A stretch of 52,083 bases of DNA. It comes from an uncultured Alphaproteobacteria bacterium. GTDB lineage: Bacteria; Pseudomonadota; Alphaproteobacteria; UBA7887. Below the pieces are notes generated by a model. The model saw only the letters and a program-made list of their open reading frames with translations. It was not told where the DNA came from and did no database searches. The DNA is taken from contig CACETT010000004.1 of NCBI GenBank assembly GCA_902562525.1, forward strand, positions 1-52,083. The letters run 5' to 3'. The translations under genes and the position numbers were made by a program. Positions 26,815 through 36,565 of the stretch are shown here, piece after piece. Numbering within the stretch: position 1 is the first letter of the stretch; the number at the start of each line of letters is the position of its first letter.

Positions 26815-27258
26815 CTATCTGAGTTTCAAGCCGTCCACATTGGCTGAGTAGTTTCTGCGGAGCCCTGGTAAAAGGCGTCAAGGTGCCAAGATAATGCATT
26901 AATGACTGGGAGAGATCCAAATCCTCCGATAAAATGACCAAAACTTCAGAGTCGGGGTTGATGCTTGGCAGTGGCGGTAGCGTGTTGGGTGGTCTGTGAA
27001 CGGCTTGTTTGTAGGCAATTCGCAGTATTCAAGGCTGTTACGGTAGGTTTTTATGGGGGCCGTTCTCTAGTATTGTTATTGGCATAGTTCTTGAGCTCTG
27101 GTCTAAAGGGTTGATTATGGGCTCCCTCGCTGTATATGTTGTGTCTGAGAAGGGGTTGAGTGCTAAATCCACCCCTTTGAGTATTAGTATTGGGATAGAA
27201 CGCTGTCTCAGACGGCGGCGATGGTTGTTTGGGGACCAGTGGAAAGGTATTAGTGAGT
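26815..27258 (+). promoter_or_regulatory. 444-base non-coding region upstream of the cytochrome oxidase operon
   Basis: No convincing gene lies here; the short open frames on both strands lack ribosome-binding sites and family resemblance. The region should hold the promoter of the ctaC operon, but I cannot point to a good -35/-10 pair. Its most structured part is a nested inverted repeat: GTCTGAG (27143-27149) with CTCAGAC (27207-27213), enclosing AAGGGGT (27150-27156) with ACCCCTT (27171-27177). It ends about 45 bases before the ctaC start, so it would be in the mRNA leader. Confidence 0.5.
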
Positions 27259-28116
27259 ATGTTTATGAAAAACATCCTGCCCGGATTAACAGCTCTTGTA
27301 GCGACGATAATGGTGCCGGGAACGCAAGCGTGGGCCAACGCAGAAACAGGACAGCCGTTTGATTGGCAGTTGGGTTTTCAGAGGGCTGCGTCGCCCGTTA
27401 TGGAAGCGATAGCTACTCTCCATAATCAGGTGCTAATTCTTATAACTATAATAACCCTGTTTGTTTTGGGGCTGCTTATCTATGTAGCTATAAAATTTAA
27501 TGCTAAGGCTAATCCTAACCCGTCAAAGGTGACGCATAACACGTTGATAGAGGTTCTGTGGACAGCAATCCCGATAGTGATTCTGGTGGTGATGGCGGTT
27601 CCAAGTTTTAAGCTTCTGTATTATCAGGACACTGTGCCGGAAAAAGTTGATTTGACCATTAAGGCCACCGCATACCAATGGTTCTGGAGTTACGAATACA
27701 CTGATGCTGGTTTTGAATTCGATGCGTTTAAGATGGAGCAGGAAGACGCAGAGGAAGAGGGTGAGCCCTACCTTTTGGCAACTGATACAAAGGTCGTTGT
27801 CCCCGTTGGAAAAGTCGTGAGGGTTCAGCTGATCGCTGCAGATGTAATTCATGCGTGGGCCGTGCCAGCCCTTGGCGTCAAAATGGACGCTTACCCAGGA
27901 CGATTGAATGAGTTGTGGTTTCAAGTAGATGAGCCGGGTGTTTATTATGGCCAATGTTCAGAACTGTGTGGTCAAGGTCATGCTTTTATGCCAATTGCTG
28001 TGGAGGCGATGGACGAAGCAGATTATCAGGAGTGGTTAGCCGAGGCTTATGATGAATATGCTAGGGTGAGGTCAGATGTAGACGTTGCCGCGGCTCAAAT
28101 AGATACGACACGGTAA
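27259..28116 (+). CDS. ctaC: cytochrome c oxidase subunit II
   Basis: 285 residues from the ATG at 27259 (GGAAAGG upstream; the ATG at 27265 is also possible). A cleavable signal ends near TQAWA, followed by two transmembrane helices and a periplasmic cupredoxin domain. The binuclear CuA ligands are intact: about His198, then Cys233 and Cys237 (CSELCGQGH), His241 and Met244. The aromatic YQWFWSYEY near 140 is the electron entry site from cytochrome c. It opens an operon of about ten genes and is 27 bases from ctaD. Confidence 0.95.
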   Translation: MFMKNILPGLTALVATIMVPGTQAWANAETGQPFDWQLGFQRAASPVMEAIATLHNQVLILITIITLFVLGLLIYVAIKFNAKANPNPSKVTHNTLIEVLWTAIPIVILVVMAVPSFKLLYYQDTVPEKVDLTIKATAYQWFWSYEYTDAGFEFDAFKMEQEDAEEEGEPYLLATDTKVVVPVGKVVRVQLIAADVIHAWAVPALGVKMDAYPGRLNELWFQVDEPGVYYGQCSELCGQGHAFMPIAVEAMDEADYQEWLAEAYDEYARVRSDVDVAAAQIDTTR

Positions 28117-28128
28117 CAAGCGAGTTAG

Positions 28129-29751
<1,623 letters not shown>

Positions 29752-29780
29752 ATGTTGTCGGATTTTCTCGGAGAGTGTTG

Positions 29781-30716
29781 ATGGCTGATGGTGCGGTGAG
29801 GGAGATACATTCGCCGATATCATTGGCGTCTGCCGCCAATCTCTCGGATTACTTTGCCCTATTGAAACCGCGAGTGATGTCGTTAGTGGTTTTTACTGGG
29901 CTTGTCGGGATGTTTTTATCTCCGGCAACGATCCACCCGGTTCTGGCCATAACAGCGCTGTTTTGTATTGCGGTCGGGGCCGGGGCTTCTGGAGCAATCA
30001 ATATGTGGTTTGATCGCGATATTGATTTCAAGATGGAGCGTACCCGCAATCGGCCTATACCTTCCGGTCGAGTGAGCCCGGGTTCAGCGTTGGGTATTGG
30101 TGTGTGGCTTTCCTTTGGATCTGTCACCTTGATGGGCTTGGCGGCTAATTGGGTGGCAGCCGCACTTCTTGCATTTACGATTTTTTTCTATGTTTTTGTT
30201 TATACCATGTGGTTAAAGAGGCGCACGCCCCAGAATATTGTGATCGGAGGTGCGGCGGGCGCGCTCCCTCCAGTGGTGGGTTGGGCTGCCACATCGGGTG
30301 ATGTCACATTGTTACCTATTACATTATTTGCCATTATTTTTCTTTGGACGCCGCCCCATTTTTGGGCCTTAGCGATAACACGGGCAGAGGAGTATAAGGA
30401 GGCTAATGTGCCAATGCTTCCCGTGGTAGCTGGTTCAAGGAGGACTAGAAGTCAAATTTTTTGGTATAGCTTGCTACTTGTGGCATGCTCTTTTGGGCCA
30501 GTTTTTTTTGGGTTTAGTGGTCTTGTGTATGGTGCTATTGCGTTGATCCTAGGCTTAGGGTTTTTGGCGTTAGCCTTCTTCGTTTTTATTTCCGAAAGTT
30601 ATGAATCCTGCCGACGGTTGTTTGGATATTCTATTTTTTATCTGTTTGTTGTTTTTCTGGGATTGAGCATTGACCATATGGTCAGTATATCTTCCCTCAG
30701 TCTCAGTGTGGTTTGA
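29781..30716 (+). CDS. ctaB: protoheme IX farnesyltransferase (heme O synthase)
   Basis: Converts heme B to heme O by adding a farnesyl tail, the first step to heme A for the oxidase. About 311 residues from the ATG at 29781, which follows CGGAGAGTGTTG. UbiA-family membrane protein: NMWFDRDIDFKMERTRNRP carries the first aspartate motif and the conserved arginines; HFWALAITRAEEYKEANVPM is the heme O synthase signature. It lies 29 bases after ctaD and 7 bases before the small membrane protein gene. Confidence 0.96.
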   Translation: MADGAVREIHSPISLASAANLSDYFALLKPRVMSLVVFTGLVGMFLSPATIHPVLAITALFCIAVGAGASGAINMWFDRDIDFKMERTRNRPIPSGRVSPGSALGIGVWLSFGSVTLMGLAANWVAAALLAFTIFFYVFVYTMWLKRRTPQNIVIGGAAGALPPVVGWAATSGDVTLLPITLFAIIFLWTPPHFWALAITRAEEYKEANVPMLPVVAGSRRTRSQIFWYSLLLVACSFGPVFFGFSGLVYGAIALILGLGFLALAFFVFISESYESCRRLFGYSIFYLFVVFLGLSIDHMVSISSLSLSVV

Positions 30717-30723
30717 ATTTACT

Positions 30724-30852
30724 ATGCCATTACATGACCTTCATCGGCGGCAAAAACTTAAGAATCTGGCAATTGGTTTGATGCTCGCGGGTTTGGTTGT
30801 CATGTTTTTTCTTATAACCCTAGCGAAATTAAATCCGGAGCCCGGGCAATGA
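30724..30852 (+). CDS. small membrane protein of the oxidase operon (CoxF-like)
   Basis: 42-residue protein with a basic N-terminus (HDLHRRQKLKN) and one transmembrane helix (about residues 15-33, AIGLMLAGLVVMFFLITLA). Proteins of this size and pattern, RRxKxRN followed by a helix and a TxxKL end, sit between ctaB and ctaG in many alphaproteobacterial oxidase operons, where they are called CoxF. It is probably an assembly or stability factor; its exact role is not established. Its stop overlaps the ctaG ATG by four bases (ATGA), which argues that it is translated. Confidence 0.8.
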   Translation: MPLHDLHRRQKLKNLAIGLMLAGLVVMFFLITLAKLNPEPGQ

Positions 30853-31424
30853 GTAGGGATAAGAGGGCTGTGGCCACGGCGGCGAGCCTTGTGGGGCTTG
30901 TTGTAGGCATGGTGACACTGTCTTATGCATCGGTTCCTTTGTATGATCTTTTTTGCAGGGTGACAGGTTACGGTGGAACTACACAGGTGGCAGCGGGAAT
31001 GCCTCCTGCTTTGGGGAATAGGGAGTTGACGGTGCGGTTTAACGCCGATGTCAATCGTGATTTGCCTTGGGAGTTCGAACCGGTTGATGGAAGGGTTGTT
31101 GTAAGAGTAGGTGAGCCAACTTTAGCTTTCTATCGTGTTACCAATCTCAGCGATGAGACAATCACCGGCACGGCGACCTATAACGTTACGCCTCTTCGTG
31201 TCGGAAACTATTTTTCAAAAATTGACTGTTTTTGCTTTGAGCAACAAAAGTTAGCGCCTGGTGAGAGCGTGGATCTCCCCGTCAGTTTTTTTGTGGAAAA
31301 GTCGATAGAATCCGATCCGGATATGGAAGGTATTAACACGGTAACCCTTTCTTATACGTTTTTCGAGTTGAAGAAGAGAGTGGCTGTGGAAGATGTGGGC
31401 CCAGAGGAGGGTCGACGTCTTTAA
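30849..31424 (+). CDS. ctaG: cytochrome c oxidase assembly protein CtaG/Cox11
   Basis: 191-residue copper chaperone that delivers copper to the CuB site of subunit I. One N-terminal transmembrane anchor (about residues 8-28), then a periplasmic immunoglobulin-like domain. The copper-binding CFCF is at residues 127-130 (Cys127, Cys129), followed by EQQKLAPGE; the juxtamembrane SVPLYDLFCRVTGYGGT is also diagnostic and carries the third conserved cysteine. It overlaps the preceding small gene and is 63 bases before ctaE. Confidence 0.96.
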   Translation: MSRDKRAVATAASLVGLVVGMVTLSYASVPLYDLFCRVTGYGGTTQVAAGMPPALGNRELTVRFNADVNRDLPWEFEPVDGRVVVRVGEPTLAFYRVTNLSDETITGTATYNVTPLRVGNYFSKIDCFCFEQQKLAPGESVDLPVSFFVEKSIESDPDMEGINTVTLSYTFFELKKRVAVEDVGPEEGRRL

Positions 31425-31487
31425 TGGCGAGATAATAGTTGTGGATATGATTAAAAAGCGTTGGTTCCTAGTAGGAGATTTGAGCTC

Positions 31488-32309
31488 ATGACCGATACCG
31501 CGAAACATCCTTATCATTTGGTGGACCCAAGTCCTTGGCCAGCCCTTGGTGCCTTGGCTGCCCTTTGTTTGGCAGGTGGCTTAGTTCTTTATATGCACGA
31601 GATAGCTGGTGGCGTGGCACTGACTTCTATAGGTGGGGTTTTGACCCTCTTGACTATGGTGGTGTGGTGGCGAGATGTCATTAGGGAGGCTACATATGAG
31701 GGGCATCATACCCCTATAGTACAGTTGGGAATGCGGTATGGGATGGTGCTGTTTATTGCATCTGAGGTAATGTTTTTTGTTGCGTGGTTTTGGGCTTTCT
31801 TTGATGCGAGCCTCTTTGCGGGAGAAGCAAAGTTAGTTGATCGCGTTGCCTTTACTGGCGGAGAGTGGCCGCCACAAGGTGTAGAGGTATTAGACCCGTT
31901 CCATCTTCCACTTCTCAATACTATTATTCTCTTAACATCAGGGGCGACGGTGACCTGGGCGCATCATGCATTACGTGAGGGTAACACAGGGCATGTAAGA
32001 TTGGGTCTGTGGCTTACCGTTTTGCTGGGGGCCACTTTCACAGGCGTGCAAGCTTACGAATATGGTCACGCCGCTTTTGGCTTTACTGATGGTATTTATT
32101 CGTCAACATTTTTCATGGCTACTGGCTTCCATGGAGCCCACGTACTTATTGGTACGGTCTTTCTCTGTGTTTGCTTGGGAAGGTCCTACCGGGATCACTT
32201 TAAGCCAGACCATCACTTCGGTTTTGAGGCCGCCGCATGGTATTGGCATTTTGTCGATGTAGTTTGGCTGTTTTTGTTTTTCTGCATTTATTGGTGGGGT
32301 GGCAGCTGA
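31488..32309 (+). CDS. ctaE: cytochrome c oxidase subunit III
   Basis: About 273 residues from the ATG at 31488, preceded by AGGAGATTTGAGCTC; an upstream TTG at 31461 is less likely. Seven-helix subunit III: it begins KHPYHLVDPSPWP, with WWRDVIREATYEGHHTP, the conserved membrane-embedded glutamate in SEVMFFVAWFWAFFDASL, and the C-terminal WYWHFVDVVWLFLF. It stabilises the proton uptake path of subunit I. It is in the same operon as the other oxidase genes. Confidence 0.96.
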   Translation: MTDTAKHPYHLVDPSPWPALGALAALCLAGGLVLYMHEIAGGVALTSIGGVLTLLTMVVWWRDVIREATYEGHHTPIVQLGMRYGMVLFIASEVMFFVAWFWAFFDASLFAGEAKLVDRVAFTGGEWPPQGVEVLDPFHLPLLNTIILLTSGATVTWAHHALREGNTGHVRLGLWLTVLLGATFTGVQAYEYGHAAFGFTDGIYSSTFFMATGFHGAHVLIGTVFLCVCLGRSYRDHFKPDHHFGFEAAAWYWHFVDVVWLFLFFCIYWWGGS

Positions 32310-32336
32310 GCAAGGCGTTCTTTTCTTAGGAAGGTG

Positions 32337-32711
32337 ATGGCCAGAAAATCGGTCAGCCAGATATCTTTGGTTAGGGTCAGTTTAACTTGCAAATGCCCCC
32401 AATGTGGACGGGGGCATTTGTTTGTGGGGCTCCTGGAAATGGCTGAAGAATGTGAAGAATGTCATCTGCAATTTAATTCTGAACAGCTAGGGGACGGGGC
32501 TGCGGCGTTTATCGTTTTAATTCTAGGGATCGTGTTAGTCGGTGCCGCCATATTTCTTGAAACAATGGTCTCCCCGTCCATCTGGGTCCATTTATGTTTG
32601 TGGACGCCTGCAAGTATCTTGGGCTCGATAGTGTTATTACGGCCTTTCAAAGCATTGATGTTGGGTCTCCACTATAAGCATGGATTGTTGCCAACCACTA
32701 AGGAAAAATAA
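32337..32711 (+). CDS. DUF983 membrane protein
   Basis: About 124 residues, start at the ATG at 32337 after AGGAAGGTG. Two cysteine pairs (CKCPQCGRG and CEECHLQF) form a probable zinc ribbon, followed by two transmembrane helices. DUF983 proteins are regularly encoded between ctaE and surf1 in alphaproteobacteria, so a role in oxidase assembly is likely, but no mechanism is known. It lies 27 bases after ctaE and 5 before surf1. Confidence 0.9.
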   Translation: MARKSVSQISLVRVSLTCKCPQCGRGHLFVGLLEMAEECEECHLQFNSEQLGDGAAAFIVLILGIVLVGAAIFLETMVSPSIWVHLCLWTPASILGSIVLLRPFKALMLGLHYKHGLLPTTKEK

Positions 32712-32716
32712 TTTCG

Positions 32717-33436
32717 ATGGGTCACCCGATGCAAGCGTTGCGTAATGGAATTAATGGACGGCTATTCTCGATGCTATGTTTCTCCTTATGTGCGATTGTA
32801 GTGCTTTTATCATTAGGTGTTTGGCAATTGGATCGTTTGGAATGGAAGAGGTCCTTGATTGCTCTGGTAGAGGAACGCCAAGGACTCGAGGTCGCTCCTT
32901 TGAACACACTTTACGGTCTTGAAAGATTTTCTGATCAAAGCTATCGGCGTGTGAGCGTGGAGGGAGTATTTCTCAATGAGCATTCATTTCTTCTTTCGCC
33001 AAGGATATATAGCAAACAATCTGGATCACATTTGGTAACCCCATTGCGGCTTTTGGATAATAATGTAGTGACGGTAGATAGAGGTTGGGTGCCACAAAAA
33101 TATATACTGGAAGGTGTTGATGGCGAGGAAGTGGTTTCGATCCAGGCAACTATTAGGGAGCCTTTGAAGCAGAAGCTGTTTACGCCCAACAACGATCTGT
33201 TGAAGGATCAATGGTACTGGATGGATCTTGATGCGATTTCCAAGAAAGTAGGAGTTACCGTTTTGCCGATTGTGTTAGAGCAAACCCAGGTAGGTGGTAA
33301 AAATACCTTTCCCGTCAGAAATCAGACAGTGGTTTCCTGGTCTAACAATCATCTCCAGTATGCATTAACTTGGTTTGGTCTCGCTTTCGTGTTTCTTGCT
33401 AGTTCAGTCACCTATTTTTTCAAGCATCGTACATAG
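32717..33436 (+). CDS. surf1: SURF1-family oxidase assembly protein
   Basis: 239-residue Surf1/Shy1 homologue that helps insert heme a into subunit I. Two transmembrane helices, one near residues 15-35 and one near 210-230, bracket a periplasmic domain. Markers: LGVWQLDRLEWKRSLI, VDRGWVPQ in the middle and the C-terminal NNHLQYALTWFGLA. Length fits the family. It sits between DUF983 and ctaA with gaps of 5 and 6 bases. The start at 32717 is an ATG with a weak ribosome-binding site. Confidence 0.94.
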   Translation: MGHPMQALRNGINGRLFSMLCFSLCAIVVLLSLGVWQLDRLEWKRSLIALVEERQGLEVAPLNTLYGLERFSDQSYRRVSVEGVFLNEHSFLLSPRIYSKQSGSHLVTPLRLLDNNVVTVDRGWVPQKYILEGVDGEEVVSIQATIREPLKQKLFTPNNDLLKDQWYWMDLDAISKKVGVTVLPIVLEQTQVGGKNTFPVRNQTVVSWSNNHLQYALTWFGLAFVFLASSVTYFFKHRT

Positions 33437-33442
33437 CTGAAA

Positions 33443-34360
33443 GTGGGGTTTGTGACTTTCTTTAAATCGAGTTCATTATTAGCGACTGTCTCTGCAGCGT
33501 CGGTAGTGGCAATTTTTGTGCAAATTATGCTGGGAGCGGTAACCCGTTTGATGGGAGCGGGGCTTTCCTGTCCGGATTGGCCCCTCTGCTATGGATTGTG
33601 GATACCTCTTCCTTCCATGTTATCAGCATTGCCGAATTTGGATTACACATATTCGCAGATACTTATGGAATGGACCCACCGAGCGAATGCCGCAGTTGTG
33701 TTGGCGCCCTTAATCTGTTGGATGGCATTTTTGAGCTGGAAGTCCAGACAAAGCTCTCCTGTTTGCTGGGGGCTCGGTGCGTTCGCGTTGCTCCTGCTCC
33801 TTGTTCAGTCAGCAGTTGGTGGGTTTACGGTGTTTGATCGAAATAGTCCTTGGTCGGTGGCAGTGCATCTGTCGTTGGCATCTCTGCTATTAGCTACCAC
33901 CGTGTCGATATTTAAAATTGCGCGACTTGGCGGTGTGGCTGTTGTAGAGAAGACGGTGGCCGTACCATTTTTACTTTCCTTGATTGTATTAGTAACGATT
34001 ATTTCTGGGGCAGTAGTCGCTAAGTCAGGTTCGACATTAGCTTGTGGGGGTTGGCCATTGTGTAATGGCGTATTGGGTCCTGACTTTGAGGATAGAGGCC
34101 AAGTCTTGCATTTTGCCCACCGTCTTCTAGCTCTTATGTCTGTGTTAGGGATAGTTGCGGCAGCGTTCTACATGCGAGCGCTCCGGCATCCTGCGATGCT
34201 TTCAGTTATTCAGGTATTTATGGGGCTTCTCGTTATATGGGTTTACAATGCGGGGACGTTTGGCTCACACGTTCTCGTAGGGGCTCTGCACCAGTTATTT
34301 GCACTTGTAATCTTTGCTTCTTTAATTTGGGCATTCTGGCGCCCCGACGCGCCGAGATAG
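33443..34360 (+). CDS. ctaA: heme A synthase, CtaA/Cox15
   Basis: Oxidises the C8 methyl of heme O to a formyl group to give heme A. 305 residues with eight predicted helices in two repeats; conserved histidines in MEWTHRANAA and HFAHRLLALM and the later GALHQLFAL are the heme ligands. Cysteine pairs occur in both halves: GLSCPDWPLC and LACGGWPLCNG. The start is a GTG with little upstream signal. It completes the set of heme A synthesis genes in one operon and is 3 bases before the carboxypeptidase gene. Confidence 0.93.
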   Translation: MGFVTFFKSSSLLATVSAASVVAIFVQIMLGAVTRLMGAGLSCPDWPLCYGLWIPLPSMLSALPNLDYTYSQILMEWTHRANAAVVLAPLICWMAFLSWKSRQSSPVCWGLGAFALLLLLVQSAVGGFTVFDRNSPWSVAVHLSLASLLLATTVSIFKIARLGGVAVVEKTVAVPFLLSLIVLVTIISGAVVAKSGSTLACGGWPLCNGVLGPDFEDRGQVLHFAHRLLALMSVLGIVAAAFYMRALRHPAMLSVIQVFMGLLVIWVYNAGTFGSHVLVGALHQLFALVIFASLIWAFWRPDAPR

Positions 34361-34363
34361 GCT

Positions 34364-35860
34364 ATGGGAATGGGCAAGCCAAGTTCCTATGCGGAACTAG
34401 AGGATCGATTCTCCCGGATTGCGTTAGTGCGGGAGAGTAGCGCTATACTTTCTTGGGACTGGGCTACAATGATGCCGGTAGGGGCAGCGAAAGCGAGAGC
34501 GGCCCAGCTTGCGGAACTAGAAAAAATTTCTCATGAACGTCTGGTGGATCCTAAAATGAAGGATCTGTTGGCTCGCGCGGAGCAGGAGCCGGATGTCCAA
34601 TCAGATATGTGGTTGGCCTCCAACTTAGCTCAAATGAGGCAGCAGTGGATGAACGCGAATGCGTTGTCATCAAAGTTCGTAGAATCACTTGCTACAACTA
34701 CTTCTGCGTGTGAGTTGGCTTGGCGCTCGGCTCGTGAAAGTGCAAATTTTTCTGAGATTATCCCGCAGTTCTCTGCAGTAGTGGACTTGGTGCGCCAAAA
34801 GGCTCTTTCTTTATCTGAGAGTTTTGGCGCGAGCCCATATGATTGTTTGCTGCACCAATACGAACAAAATTTGACAGAGCGTGATGTTGATAGCTTGTTT
34901 TCAGACCTTTTGGAATTTCTTCCAAGCGTTCTTTGCAACGCGTTGGATGAGCATGGTAGGTCGAGCTCTTTCAAGGGACGTTTCCCGATTGGCGCTCAGG
35001 AGCTCCTCAACAGGAAAATTATGGAAATAATTGGCTTTCCTTTTGAGAGTGGTCGACTGGACACAAGCCATCATCCGTTTTCAGGAGGCGGCCCCGAAGA
35101 TCTACGAATTACTACCCGTTACGATGATCAGGATTTCACTTCTTCCTTCATGGCGGTGTTGCATGAGACGGGCCACGCTTTATATGAATACGGCCTTCCA
35201 GAAAGATGGAGGGGCCAGCCAGTAGGAGAGGCCCTTGGGATGGTTATTCATGAGAGTCAATCACTCCTTATAGAGATGCAGGTATGTCGCTCTAAAGAGT
35301 TTGTCGAGTTAATTACACCTCATATTCGAGAAGCTTTTGGGGGCCGTTTGCTTGATCTAGATGAAGATCAACTCAGAGCCGTTCTTTGCAAGGTGGAGCC
35401 GGGATGTATAAGAGTCGAGGCTGATGAGGTGACATATCCTTTTCATATTATTTTGAGATATAGGCTCGAGAGGCTATTGATTGATGGGGAGTTGAAGGTT
35501 GAAGATTTGCCAAGTGCTTGGCGGGAAGGAATGAGAGAGTTGCTGGACATTGAACCAGCGGATGATGCCGCGGGGTGTTTGCAAGACATTCATTGGTACG
35601 GAGGGGATTTCGGCTACTTTCCCACTTATACCTTGGGTGCTCTGGCAGCGGCGCAACTGTTTTCTGCTGCGGTGGTGAAAAATACAGATATATTGCCCAG
35701 CATTCGGGTAGGTAACTTTAAACCTTTGTTGCAATGGTTGGATGTTAATGTCCATTCGCTGGGATGCTCATTATCAGCATTTTCCTTGATTGAAAGAGCA
35801 ACAGATGCCCCTTTGTCAACCAAGTCATTTGAGAAGCATCTTCGGGCTCGCTATTGTTAG
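34364..35860 (+). CDS. carboxypeptidase Taq (M32 family metallopeptidase)
   Basis: 498-residue metallocarboxypeptidase. The zinc motif HETGH is at residues 267-271 (AVLHETGHALYEYGLP), with the downstream HESQSLLIE glutamate. Family segments SWDWATMMPVGA near the start and HHPFSGGGPEDLRITTRYD are intact. It removes C-terminal amino acids other than proline. Only three bases separate it from ctaA, so it appears to be the last gene of the oxidase operon, with which it has no obvious functional link; it ends convergent with the FMN reductase gene. Confidence 0.93.
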   Translation: MGMGKPSSYAELEDRFSRIALVRESSAILSWDWATMMPVGAAKARAAQLAELEKISHERLVDPKMKDLLARAEQEPDVQSDMWLASNLAQMRQQWMNANALSSKFVESLATTTSACELAWRSARESANFSEIIPQFSAVVDLVRQKALSLSESFGASPYDCLLHQYEQNLTERDVDSLFSDLLEFLPSVLCNALDEHGRSSSFKGRFPIGAQELLNRKIMEIIGFPFESGRLDTSHHPFSGGGPEDLRITTRYDDQDFTSSFMAVLHETGHALYEYGLPERWRGQPVGEALGMVIHESQSLLIEMQVCRSKEFVELITPHIREAFGGRLLDLDEDQLRAVLCKVEPGCIRVEADEVTYPFHIILRYRLERLLIDGELKVEDLPSAWREGMRELLDIEPADDAAGCLQDIHWYGGDFGYFPTYTLGALAAAQLFSAAVVKNTDILPSIRVGNFKPLLQWLDVNVHSLGCSLSAFSLIERATDAPLSTKSFEKHLRARYC

Positions 35861-35884
35861 GAGAGGGCTAAATTAGCTCTTGGC

Positions 35885-36466
35885 TCAGTCAAGTTTTTGG
35901 ACAAACAATGTAAGTTTAACGCCTAGATCGAAGATTCTCTGGTGTTGGGACTCTTCACTGAGAGCTCCATCGTCCTTAAAGGCGTTGTGGGCACCGGGGA
36001 CGGATGCTTGGTCAGGGAGGACTATCATCTGGATGTTGGTTAATATCTGCCGGAGTTGGGTGAGGCCCCTTACTCCGCCAAGCGCCCCTGGTGAGGCGCT
36101 CATTATCACTGCTTTCTTCCCAGCAAAGGCCCTAAGCCGTTCTTCTCCGGCAACTGGTCGAGATATCCAGTCGATGGCATTCTTCAGTACCGCCGAATAC
36201 CCCCCATTGTATTCAGGAGAGGCAATTAGAAAACCATCACAATTGATCATGAGAGATTTTAGGTCCTGAACTGCATTAGGTAGTCCCTGCTTCTCTTCTA
36301 AATCCCCATTGTATAGGGGCATTGGAAAATCGGCTAAGTTGATGTTTGTTACTTCGGCACCAGCGCTCCTTGCCCCATCGGCAGCGATTCCTACAAGTTT
36401 CTTGTTCCAGGATTTAACTCTGCTGCTTCCTGATAAGGCAATAATTTTTGGCGATGTTTTGTTCAC
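35885..36466 (-). CDS. NADPH-dependent FMN reductase family protein
   Basis: 193-residue flavodoxin-like flavoprotein. The phosphate loop is ALSGSSRVKSWNKKL (about residues 10-24); SPEYNGGYSAVLKNAIDW is the family flavin-binding segment, and VIMSASPGALGGVRG follows. Such enzymes reduce FMN, quinones, chromate or azo dyes with NAD(P)H. The start is a GTG with GGAG about eleven bases upstream. It follows the desaturase gene by 100 bases on the same strand. Confidence 0.9.
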   Translation of the reverse strand: MNKTSPKIIALSGSSRVKSWNKKLVGIAADGARSAGAEVTNINLADFPMPLYNGDLEEKQGLPNAVQDLKSLMINCDGFLIASPEYNGGYSAVLKNAIDWISRPVAGEERLRAFAGKKAVIMSASPGALGGVRGLTQLRQILTNIQMIVLPDQASVPGAHNAFKDDGALSEESQHQRIFDLGVKLTLFVQKLD

Positions 36467-36565
36467 TGTGCGATTGCTCCAATTAGCCCTTGTTTACCTC
36501 TTTAAAGGAACGTTTGAGATAGGTTGAGTTGTTAACTATTTTCATCATTAAATAGGCATATAAGT

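Noticed and set aside
26815-27258. Short open frames on both strands upstream of ctaC
   Set aside because: No ribosome-binding sites, no recognisable domains, and they overlap the inverted-repeat leader.
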